Source of the DNA: Fusobacteriota bacterium | GTDB taxonomy: Bacteria > Fusobacteriota > Fusobacteriia > Bac17 > JAEWOZ01 | DNA length: 8,855 nucleotides | Direction: 5' to 3' | Assembly (NCBI GenBank): GCA_023399505.1 | Contig: JAEWOZ010000039.1 | Location: 1 to 8,855, forward strand | Shown: piece by piece, positions 1 to 6,189 of the stretch | Position numbering within the stretch: position 1 is the first letter of the stretch | Layout: every line of letters starts with the position of its first letter | Notes under the pieces: model-generated | What the model was told of the DNA's origin: nothing | The model's database searches: none | Seen by the model: the letters and a program-made list of their open reading frames with translations, nothing else | Position numbers and translations under genes: made by a program

Positions 1-35
1 CGTCTCGTGGGCTCGGAGATGTGTATTAGAGACAT
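1..35. other. Illumina Nextera read-2 transposase adaptor (sequencing artefact)
   Basis: Bases 2-35 align to the Nextera read-2 adaptor with differences only at 27 (A to T) and 35 (G to T). The stretch contains the constant part GTCTCGTGGGCTCGG and the 19-base Tn5 mosaic end. Its base composition is wholly unlike the flanking AT-rich DNA. Read on the minus strand, it fuses in frame to the last gene and adds the peptide SLIHISEPTR, a known signature of adaptor contamination in protein databases. The true sequence begins at about base 36. Confidence 0.96.
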
Positions 36-707
36 GTTATATATATTAAGAAGGAAAACTAACGTCCGAAGAATGGAGTTGGGATATTTTTCTATTATTA
101 TATGTAATCCATTTTTTATACTATGAGTAGATAAGTATCTTTTCTCTACTTCTTTAAATTCTTCACTTATAATTTTTTCTCTTGTACTAGCAAGTGAATG
201 AATTATAGTGTCAGTAGGTTTTACTAAAGAGACAAACTGCTTTATAATTAAACCTATTTCTGGAATTTGTTTTTCAAATGTTCTTTGTTTTTTCATATAT
301 TCTTTATCTATTGAATGAATGAGAACCAATGAAAATAACAAAAAAGATAAAGGGAAAATTAAAAGAATATTTATCTGACTTATCAAGCTAAAACAAAAAC
401 TTATTGCTAAAGATAATAAAATTGATAATATAATAACTAGTTCAATATTAATAGGTTCTTCTTTGAATTTCCAGCTAACTATTTCAAATTTTCTTTTTAA
501 TTCCTGAAAAAATATTCTTTTCTCAAAAAGAGACTTAATAAAATTGAACCTTCCCTTTTTTCGAGATTCTAATATCATATTTATTTGACTTTTATTTAAT
601 GGATAGAAACTACTTAAAATTAACAATACTATTATTGTTAAAATTGCATATGCTGAAATTAAATAAAATTTATAAAAATTTTTTTGAACATATATTAAAT
701 AATTCAT
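36..707 (-). CDS. TadB/TadC-like type II secretion F-domain platform protein, 3' end missing
   Basis: This is probably the inner-membrane platform protein of the pilus assembly machine, which couples the cytoplasmic ATPase to pilin polymerisation. The start is ATG at 707, preceded by a good GAGGT site, nine bases after the stop of the gene before it. The 224 visible residues show hydrophobic helices at about 14-36, 88-108 and 112-131, separated by a basic cytoplasmic loop (about 48-82). A cytoplasmic helical region then begins with KQRTFEKQIPEIGLIIKQF, which resembles the first helix of the T2SSF fold (family consensus: F-x-x-Q-[LI]-P-[ED]). The usual 'raG-sl' that follows is replaced by KPTDTI. 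The reading frame continues into the adaptor without a stop, so the C-terminal part, including the later membrane helices, is lost. TadB and TadC cannot be told apart from this fragment. The identification rests on weak motif similarity, helix layout and operon context. Confidence 0.68.
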
Positions 708-716
708 AATACCTCG

Positions 717-1295
717 TTAATAAATTGTATATACCTCTTCAAAAATAAAATTGACTCTTTTTTTAACAGTAATTTTGTTTTTAAATTCATCGCTTCTGAC
801 AAATTTCATAAGAAATAATAAAGGGAAAACAAATCTTAAATCCACTTTAACTTTAAGCATAAAAGAATTATCTTGTTTTTCAGAATTTAAAATAATTAAA
901 TCAACTTGTAGATATGTCTCTTTAGTTTTATATAAATTTTTATTATTTAGTGCTTTTAATAAACCTTTTCCTCTATAAGAGTTTATAAATCTTTCTTTTA
1001 TACTCTTCTCAATAGAATTTTCTAATTTCTTTTTGTATTCTTCTGAGTCATCACTTATTAATTTTCTTTTTGAAATATTAGTAGAATATATTTTTCTAAT
1101 TATGACATCACTTATTTCTTCCCTTAATAAATTCATCTCCCAACCATAGATAAAAAATAAAAGAGTTGAAATTAAAAGCATAGTAGTTGAAGTAAAAATA
1201 ATAAAAATACTCACAGCATTTCCATCTTCTTCATTATAAAAGTTTTTACATAATCTAATAAATCTCTTCTTGAAAATCTTCAACAAATATATCAA
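717..1295 (-). CDS. TadE-like pseudopilin (second copy), TTG start
   Basis: This is a 192-residue, single-span membrane protein. It has a basic N-terminus (residues 1-20), then the junction NEEDG-NAVSIF at 21-30 and a hydrophobic helix at about 28-50, followed by a long extracytoplasmic domain. That matches TadE/TadF minor pilins, whose N-terminus typically reads acidic-Gly before the helix and which are cut by the tad prepilin peptidase. No ATG lies upstream of the helix in this frame. TTG at 1295 is chosen because AGGGAG lies six bases before it. The gene overlaps the 3' end of the preceding gene by 41 bases. The C-terminal domain is rich in Lys, Phe and Val and matches nothing I recognise by name. 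A role as a minor pseudopilin of the same machine is inferred from architecture and position. Confidence 0.68.
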   Translation of the reverse strand: MIYLLKIFKKRFIRLCKNFYNEEDGNAVSIFIIFTSTTMLLISTLLFFIYGWEMNLLREEISDVIIRKIYSTNISKRKLISDDSEEYKKKLENSIEKSIKERFINSYRGKGLLKALNNKNLYKTKETYLQVDLIILNSEKQDNSFMLKVKVDLRFVFPLLFLMKFVRSDEFKNKITVKKRVNFIFEEVYTIY

Positions 1296-1833
1296 AAATT
1301 TCTCCCTCTCTTTCCTTAATTACTAAATTGTTAGAATCAAATATTTTCAAGTATAATCCTAATTTTTTTACGAAATAGAAATTAAAATTTTTGTTAGAAA
1401 TATATTTTGTATTTTTTAAAGGATAATATATAAATTCTTCATTTCCGTATAGCTTATCTATTAAGTTTATATTTCTAATTTTTTTACCTATTATTATATT
1501 TCCTTTGTTAGTAATTCTTAGTTTATGCATTTTAATTATTTCATTTAAAAATTTATTGTATTCTCTCTGGTTATTTTTAAATTTTACTTTGGGGCTTGCC
1601 TTAGTATGTTCTTTTAAAGAGGGTGATTCATTTCTTATAACTTCTCGAAAATCTTTTACTTTTTTATTTAGTTTTTCAGTATCAGGCTCTTTATTTTTAA
1701 AAGAAATATTTTCTAAATTTCTTAAGTCTCTTTCTAGCTGCGCTTTAAAAAGCTTTTTATCCATAGCTTTCATTGCTTCAGTCACCTCTGTATTAAGGAA
1801 ACTAAATAATATAAAAAATAAGATTAAAACCAT
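1255..1833 (-). CDS. Exported protein of unknown function in the pilus cluster
   Basis: I do not recognise this 192-residue protein. It opens with a very hydrophobic stretch at residues 2-13, followed by TEVTEA-MK at 15-22, which could be a type I signal cleavage site after Ala20. The n-region has no positive charge, which is unusual for a signal peptide. Residues 22-105 are charged (Lys/Glu) and probably helical. Residues 106-192 look like alternating beta strands with aromatic residues (FIYYPL, FNFYFVKK). The start is ATG at 1833, two bases after the stop of the 42-residue gene. The only upstream site is a weak GGTG, so translational coupling is likely. The 3' end overlaps the next gene by 41 bases. 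Its place between two pseudopilin genes suggests an accessory or minor pilus component such as a TadF-like or TadG-like factor, but nothing in the sequence proves this. Confidence 0.6.
   Translation of the reverse strand: MVLILFFILFSFLNTEVTEAMKAMDKKLFKAQLERDLRNLENISFKNKEPDTEKLNKKVKDFREVIRNESPSLKEHTKASPKVKFKNNQREYNKFLNEIIKMHKLRITNKGNIIIGKKIRNINLIDKLYGNEEFIYYPLKNTKYISNKNFNFYFVKKLGLYLKIFDSNNLVIKEREGEIFDIFVEDFQEEIY
1302..1307 (-). promoter_or_regulatory. Shine-Dalgarno AGGGAG deciding a TTG start
   Basis: AGGGAG on the minus strand lies six bases before TTG at 1295. It sits inside the 3' end of the overlapping upstream gene. It supports initiation at TTG for the second TadE-like protein, which has no ATG before its membrane helix. 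Confidence 0.5.
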
Positions 1834-1835
1834 TT

Positions 1836-1964
1836 TTAGACACCAAATAAAGCTACAACTAATTCTTTGATACTTTTGGACATTTTAAGAATATACATTG
1901 CTATTATACAACCTATTATAATCATTAATATTCCATAAATCCCATCAGCTTTTCTAATTTTCAT
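1836..1964 (-). CDS. 42-residue prepilin-like membrane peptide (candidate Flp-type pilin)
   Basis: A short gene fills exactly the space between its neighbours. ATG at 1964 is two bases after the TAG of the upstream TadE-like gene, and its TAA at 1836-1838 is two bases before the ATG of the next gene. The protein has a basic leader MKIRKADG (residues 1-8), then a hydrophobic helix at about 9-26 (IYGILMIIIGCIIAMYI), then a short Lys-containing tail with a second hydrophobic end (ELVVALFGV). Small size, a leader ending in Gly, and a helix directly after it are the layout of Flp/TadE prepilins. It lacks the classic Glu-Tyr pair of Flp pilins, so major pilin is only one option. A small assembly subunit is another. 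The upstream purine run (AAGAAGTAGAG) is a modest ribosome site. Confidence 0.62.
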   Translation of the reverse strand: MKIRKADGIYGILMIIIGCIIAMYILKMSKSIKELVVALFGV

Positions 1965-1966
1965 CT

Positions 1967-2437
1967 CTACTTCTTAATCCCTTCATTTAAAGTTATAAAA
2001 ATATAAGCTAAACTTTTAGGCTTGTATTTTAATATACCTCCTATTTTATAAGGCTTGTCTATCGTGTAAATTACTTCGAATACTTTAATATTTAAATCTT
2101 TCATTGATTTTTCTTCAAATTTAAAATTATTCCCTTCAAGAAATTCTTTTAAAATTTTGTTATCAACCTTTAAATAAGCATTTTCTTTTAAATTCTTTAA
2201 TTCCTCTTTAAATTCTTTTTCTATATTCTCTTTACTCAATAAATTTTTAGATTGAACTAAACTTCTTATACTTATTCTGTTTGCTATCTCTCTCATATGA
2301 TATTCAATACTAAAATAATTAGTTGTCATAATAATGATACATATGTAAATGACTATGAAAAAAGAAAGGAAAATAGAAGCAAATAAATAACTAATTTCAC
2401 CCTCTGCTTTTTTTACACCATTTAATTTCATTTCCAT
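1967..2437 (-). CDS. TadE-like pseudopilin / single-span membrane protein (first copy)
   Basis: This 156-residue protein has the N-terminus MEMKLNGVKKAEGEISYLF. It contains a basic leader, the junction KKAEG-E at residues 9-14, and a long hydrophobic helix at about 16-38, followed by an extracytoplasmic domain that starts with a charged helix (EYHMREIANRISIRSL). That is the layout of TadE-type minor pilins and of the DUF4320-like proteins found in clostridial tad clusters. The leader would be cut after Gly13 by a prepilin peptidase. The start is ATG at 2437, with AAGGA nine bases upstream. The gene overlaps the 3' end of the CpaE-like gene by 10 bases, which implies coupled translation. The C-terminal half contains mixed charged and beta-rich segments and no named domain I can see. 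The assignment rests on architecture and operon position. Confidence 0.68.
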   Translation of the reverse strand: MEMKLNGVKKAEGEISYLFASIFLSFFIVIYICIIIMTTNYFSIEYHMREIANRISIRSLVQSKNLLSKENIEKEFKEELKNLKENAYLKVDNKILKEFLEGNNFKFEEKSMKDLNIKVFEVIYTIDKPYKIGGILKYKPKSLAYIFITLNEGIKK

Positions 2438-3717
2438 TTTAACTTTTCCTTCAATTTTTTAAGGAAGGGTTTTTTAGGAAATATTTCTTCAAATATCTCA
2501 ATTGAAAAGTTACTTTCAATTATTTTATAAAAAATTTTTCTATATTTATCTAACTCTTCTAAAGGAATATATTTGCGAGACGTGTTAAATATGCTATCCC
2601 AATTATGATCTGCTTTTTTTATTCCTATATGAGTCTCTATAATAAAAAGCTTGTTTTCTAAAATATGCTCAATACTCTTTCTATAATTCTTTTCATCGAT
2701 ATTTAGACTAAAAAGGCTAGATATTACCTTTTCTAAATCAAAACTCTCTACTATACTGTTATAATCATTATAAATTACGTCATATTTACTTTTTTCGAGT
2801 CCTACTTCTTCTATATATTCTTTTATCTGTATTATACTATTAGGATTTGGCGAAGTAACTAAAGCTACTTTATCTGAATGCCTAATTAAATAATCATTAA
2901 CATATATATTTTTTTCGTTTGAAGTATCTGCTATTATTACATCATAATTTTCTCTAAGGACTTTAAAAAGTGAATCTGTAAAATTATAATTCGAATTTAT
3001 TTTTTTAGGTATAATTGAAAAATTATCAGGAGCGAAGAGGATATCTATTCCTTCAAGCACCTCTCCTGTTAAATTAAGCTTTGGATTTTTAACTATAATG
3101 TCTTGTAGATAATCCTTATCGATATTATTAAAATTAGAAAAATATTCTACAATAGTATCTATTCTATTAGAATGTTGCCAAAATTCCCAAAAATACCTAC
3201 TTAAAGAACCTTCACTTAAATTATAATCTACTAGTAATATCCTTTTATCTTTTTTATTAATCTTACTTAAAATATATCCTAAGTTGAAAGTTAAAAAACT
3301 TTTTCCTACTCCTCCTTTAGAGGACATAATGGATAATAGTTTCCCTCTATTAATATTATTCTTTTGTATCTTTTTTTCCTCAAGATCAAAGCTAGAATTT
3401 GAAAATCTGCTTAATAATAAATTCATTTCATTTGCATCAGCGGAATCTAAATACTTATCTATTTTATAGAACTGCTCATCCCCTTTAATTGAAACGTTGA
3501 AGCCACCCGCTCTTTTGTTTTCCACAGCAATTTTAACATGTATTTTAGACATGGAATCGTAGGCTACTAGAAAAAGTAAGGAAGGATAAGTAGGATTCGA
3601 GCCGAACTCTTGTATAGTTAAAATATTATTTTCATCTATAAGTACTTTTTTCTCAATTATATAACTTTTAACGTAGTTCTCATTATCATCGTTTGGTAAA
3701 AGTAAAAAAGCTTTCAT
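2428..3717 (-). CDS. CpaE/TadZ-like MinD/ParA-family ATPase
   Basis: CpaE/TadZ proteins place the Flp pilus machine in the cell. They are SIMIBI ATPases related to MinD. This 429-residue protein has a deviant Walker A, KGGVGKS, at 134-140, with the signature Lys134 and P-loop Lys139 both present. The A' motif LLVDYN lies at 161-166 and a switch/Walker B region YDVIIADT at 258-265. The ATPase core is therefore probably active. The first 125 residues form a separate domain that I cannot assign. It is not an obvious receiver domain, which many CpaE proteins carry. The last residues, FLKKLKEKLKWK (418-429), could form a short amphipathic basic helix like the membrane-targeting tail of MinD. The start is ATG at 3717, with GAGG six bases upstream. 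It lies 8 bases after the CpaB-like gene and overlaps the next gene by 10 bases. Another MinD/ParA role is possible, but the neighbours favour pilus assembly. Confidence 0.85.
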   Translation of the reverse strand: MKAFLLLPNDDNENYVKSYIIEKKVLIDENNILTIQEFGSNPTYPSLLFLVAYDSMSKIHVKIAVENKRAGGFNVSIKGDEQFYKIDKYLDSADANEMNLLLSRFSNSSFDLEEKKIQKNNINRGKLLSIMSSKGGVGKSFLTFNLGYILSKINKKDKRILLVDYNLSEGSLSRYFWEFWQHSNRIDTIVEYFSNFNNIDKDYLQDIIVKNPKLNLTGEVLEGIDILFAPDNFSIIPKKINSNYNFTDSLFKVLRENYDVIIADTSNEKNIYVNDYLIRHSDKVALVTSPNPNSIIQIKEYIEEVGLEKSKYDVIYNDYNSIVESFDLEKVISSLFSLNIDEKNYRKSIEHILENKLFIIETHIGIKKADHNWDSIFNTSRKYIPLEELDKYRKIFYKIIESNFSIEIFEEIFPKKPFLKKLKEKLKWK

Positions 3718-3725
3718 ATAATCCT

Positions 3726-4529
3726 CTAATTGCTAAAACTTTCTATTTGTATTTCTTTTTTAAGATCATATATTTTACCCTCTTTATATTCTCTTTCTAT
3801 TTGCTCTGAGGAGACTACATCTAACTCTTTTTCTTTCATTTTTAAATAATTTAAGGGGTTAAATACTACTTTTACTTCTTGAACATACCTTTTTTCCAAT
3901 TCGTATTTTTTAGCTAGATCAGAAGGAAGAACTATTACAATTGAGCTAATATAATCACCTGATTTATTAATATTAACGATAGGAACGTCTTTATATCTCA
4001 CAACTAATTTAGTAACTTTTTTATTTATTTGATTTTCTGACTTAATGAACCAAATCTGAACTCTATCTTTCACTTGAACTCCTTGAGTAAATATTCGATC
4101 ATTAATAGGAATATCAATCGAGATAGGAATTAAAAATTTATTATCGGCTACTTTACTTGAAATCTCAGAAATCAGATACTTCATGGGATCATTTATATTA
4201 GTTTTTAAAGTATTATGTGTAATAAAATCACCTATGTCTCTATTATATTTTATATAATTTTTCATAATTAAAAGCTGATTTTCTTGAGAAGCTTTTAAAA
4301 GTTTCATTTTTTCAAAAAACTCACTAGGAACTTTTAGTATTCCTATATAATCTGTAAAATTGCTTCTGTCTATTTTAGTGCCTTCTGGTATAAATTTAGA
4401 AGCTATATAAACTTCTTCTATTTTATAAATTATATTCATATAAGTTATTGTACTTAAAACAATAAATGCTACTAATAATATCAAAATCCATGTAAACATA
4501 TTTTTCAATCTATTATTTATTATTAACAA
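3726..4529 (-). CDS. CpaB/RcpC-like SAF-domain pilus assembly protein
   Basis: CpaB/RcpC proteins are anchored in the inner membrane and reach into the periplasm or envelope, where they help assemble the Flp secretion channel. Counting from ATG at 4571, there is a membrane helix at about 26-48, then EEVYIASKFIPEGTKIDRSNF at about 52-72. This is the typical SAF entry: 'vyvA..fIpeGt.I....f'. A second beta-rich block (about 143-215, including PISIDIPINDRIFTQGVQVKD) matches the RcpC/CpaB core, in which a 'd...gv.pGDrVdi' motif is usual. I place the start at TTG 4529 because AGGAG lies five bases upstream. ATG at 4571 has no clear ribosome site but would add only 14 cytoplasmic residues. The gene is the first of the pilus operon, following a 200-base gap after tilS, and ends 8 bases before the CpaE-like gene. 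Confidence 0.8.
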   Translation of the reverse strand: MLIINNRLKNMFTWILILLVAFIVLSTITYMNIIYKIEEVYIASKFIPEGTKIDRSNFTDYIGILKVPSEFFEKMKLLKASQENQLLIMKNYIKYNRDIGDFITHNTLKTNINDPMKYLISEISSKVADNKFLIPISIDIPINDRIFTQGVQVKDRVQIWFIKSENQINKKVTKLVVRYKDVPIVNINKSGDYISSIVIVLPSDLAKKYELEKRYVQEVKVVFNPLNYLKMKEKELDVVSSEQIEREYKEGKIYDLKKEIQIESFSN

Positions 4530-4534
4530 TTTCT

Positions 4535-4539
4535 CTCCT
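4535..4539 (-). promoter_or_regulatory. Shine-Dalgarno AGGAG favouring the TTG 4529 start
   Basis: A perfect AGGAG on the minus strand sits five bases before TTG at 4529, inside the longer reading frame that opens at ATG 4571. The ATG has only AGAAAGC directly before it, which is a poor site. The TTG is therefore the better start for the CpaB-like protein, though use of both cannot be excluded. Confidence 0.45.
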
Positions 4540-4615
4540 AAAGTTTTAATATAGAATGCTTTTAAATTCATGCTTTCTATTTGAAATTCAAAAATGTAAT
4601 CATTTCTTTTTGTAT

Positions 4616-4648
4616 TTTATATGTTCTTAGAAACACTATTTATGTCAA
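4616..4648 (-). promoter_or_regulatory. Possible promoter of the pilus operon (consensus -35, poor spacing)
   Basis: A perfect TTGACA lies at 4643-4648 on the minus strand. The best -10 match, TATAAA at 4616-4621, is 21 bases away, which is too far; ACATAT and CATATA at spacings of 18 and 19 are weaker. An alternative further upstream is an extended -10, TGaTAAAAT, at 4704-4712, with no good -35. Either would place a start in the tilS/cpaB gap (4572-4794), the only sizeable intergenic gap before the cluster. The rest of that gap holds nothing else I can name. Confidence 0.3.
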
Positions 4649-4794
4649 AATAGTTCGATTTACTTATAATATTTTATTTTTTAATTATCCATAGTTAATA
4701 GATATTTTATCATACTTAATACAAAGAAATTACTTCTTGATTTCCTAATAGTAATTTAGAAAGTATTTTCAAAAAGTCCAAAAATTTTAACTTT

Positions 4795-6087
4795 TTATTT
4801 AAAAATTTTTTTGAAAGAAATTTTTAAGATTTGGCTAGTATTTTTATTTGCTTTAAATTCTTCCGATCCTTTATCTCCTACTATTAGAATAATTTTAGAA
4901 TTGAGAGTTATTAAAGGAATTGAATTTCTTAGGTCTTTAGGAATTTTTTTATCTATAAAATATTCTTTTAGTTTCTTAGTATATGAAAAGGCTAAAGGAC
5001 AAAACTTATCACCTGAAAGTCTATTTCTTATCTTTATATTATCTAAATTTATTTTTTCCAAATCTGCATAATATGCTTTATCTTTTGAAATTTCATTAAC
5101 AATTTCAGCTTTTATAATATAGTCATTAAATTTAATTTCTTTGTTTAGAATGAAGGACATTTCATTGTATGAAGTCTCAATTTTGTCTTGGACAGTAAGA
5201 AAATTATAACTTTTTCTTAAAATCTTATTTGTGCCTATATCTAATGAAAGAGTACCTGGCTTCTTTAGTATTTTTAAGGTGTTTTCTATCTTCTCCCTAC
5301 TTATTTCAACATATTTTCTTAAAAAGTTGGATAATATTATTTTTTGATTGTAAATAGGTAAAGAGGTTAAAGAATTAATATTTAATTGATCATTAAGATT
5401 AAAATACTCTTCGGGAAAAGAATTAGCTTCTTCAATTAAATCTCTTAAATTTCTTTTAATTTTGGGATTATACTGTTCTAGTAATGGAATTAGTTCGTTT
5501 CTTATTTTATTCCTTGTATAAATATTTAACGAATTAGTATAATCTTTAAAATATTCTATTTTGTTCTCTTCTAAGTAGTTCAAAATTTCTTCTTTATAAA
5601 AATGTTTTAATAAAGGCCTTATAAATTTTTCTCTTAATGAAGGAATAGATTTTAGACCTTTCAAAGAAGTACCTCTTATTAATCTAAAAAGGAAGGTTTC
5701 TATATTATCATCTATATGGTGAGCTAATGCTACTTTTTCAACATTTTTAGAGATTTCTTCAAAGAAATTATAGCGCTCTTCTCTTGCTATTTCTTCTATA
5801 CTTTTTCTTTTGTCTTTTGCTATAACGCTAATATTTAATGATTTTTTATGTAAAAAAAGAGCTTTTTCTTTAGCAATCTTTTTCACAAAATGCTCTTCCT
5901 CTTTAGAGTCTGTTCTCAAATTGTGATTTAAATAAGCTAATTCAATCTTTAAAGAGTATTCTTCTTTTATTTTTAAAAACATTTCTAATAAAAAAATGGA
6001 ATCGCATCCTCCTGAAAAAGCAATTATAACCTTATCACCTTTACTTATATAATTTTCAACTTCTTTTTTAAATCTTAAAAAAAGCAT
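4795..6087 (-). CDS. tilS: tRNA(Ile)-lysidine synthetase
   Basis: TilS attaches lysine to C34 of the CAU-anticodon tRNA-Ile, using ATP, so that it reads AUA instead of AUG. It is essential in nearly all bacteria, and AUA is very common in this AT-rich genome. The protein has 430 residues, normal for the long form. The N-terminal PP-loop ATPase shows SGGCDS at 25-30, NHNLR at 54-58, SIEEIAREERY at 96-106, AHHIDDNIETFLFRLIRG at 122-139, RPLL at 157-160 and TRNKIRNELIP at 191-201. The middle region is less conserved. The C-terminal TilS domain is recognisable at about 353-405 (IRNRLSGDKFCPL, then KKLKEYFIDKKIP). The start is ATG at 6087 with AGGAAG five bases upstream. The common neighbours hpt and ftsH are not here. 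A lipoprotein gene precedes it and the pilus cluster follows. Confidence 0.96.
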   Translation of the reverse strand: MLFLRFKKEVENYISKGDKVIIAFSGGCDSIFLLEMFLKIKEEYSLKIELAYLNHNLRTDSKEEEHFVKKIAKEKALFLHKKSLNISVIAKDKRKSIEEIAREERYNFFEEISKNVEKVALAHHIDDNIETFLFRLIRGTSLKGLKSIPSLREKFIRPLLKHFYKEEILNYLEENKIEYFKDYTNSLNIYTRNKIRNELIPLLEQYNPKIKRNLRDLIEEANSFPEEYFNLNDQLNINSLTSLPIYNQKIILSNFLRKYVEISREKIENTLKILKKPGTLSLDIGTNKILRKSYNFLTVQDKIETSYNEMSFILNKEIKFNDYIIKAEIVNEISKDKAYYADLEKINLDNIKIRNRLSGDKFCPLAFSYTKKLKEYFIDKKIPKDLRNSIPLITLNSKIILIVGDKGSEEFKANKNTSQILKISFKKIFK

Positions 6088-6189
6088 ATTAACTTCCTAA
6101 CGTGATTTTATATAATTTTAATATATTCATTTAAGGGGTGCAAAAATAAAAAGCTCTTAAAGGTTTCTTATCCAAAAATATATTAAAAC

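Noticed and set aside
751..978. Plus-strand open frame of 75 codons
   Set aside because: It lies entirely inside the TadE-like gene on the other strand, has no ribosome site and no meaningful composition.
1505..1870. Plus-strand open frame of 121 codons, apparently hydrophobic
   Set aside because: It is antisense to the exported protein gene. The hydrophobicity comes from the complement of Lys/Glu/Asn-rich codons.
4741..4794. Possible hairpin after tilS (AAAAAGT ... ACTTTTT)
   Set aside because: The stem is nearly all A-T with a long loop, not distinguishable from chance in this composition.
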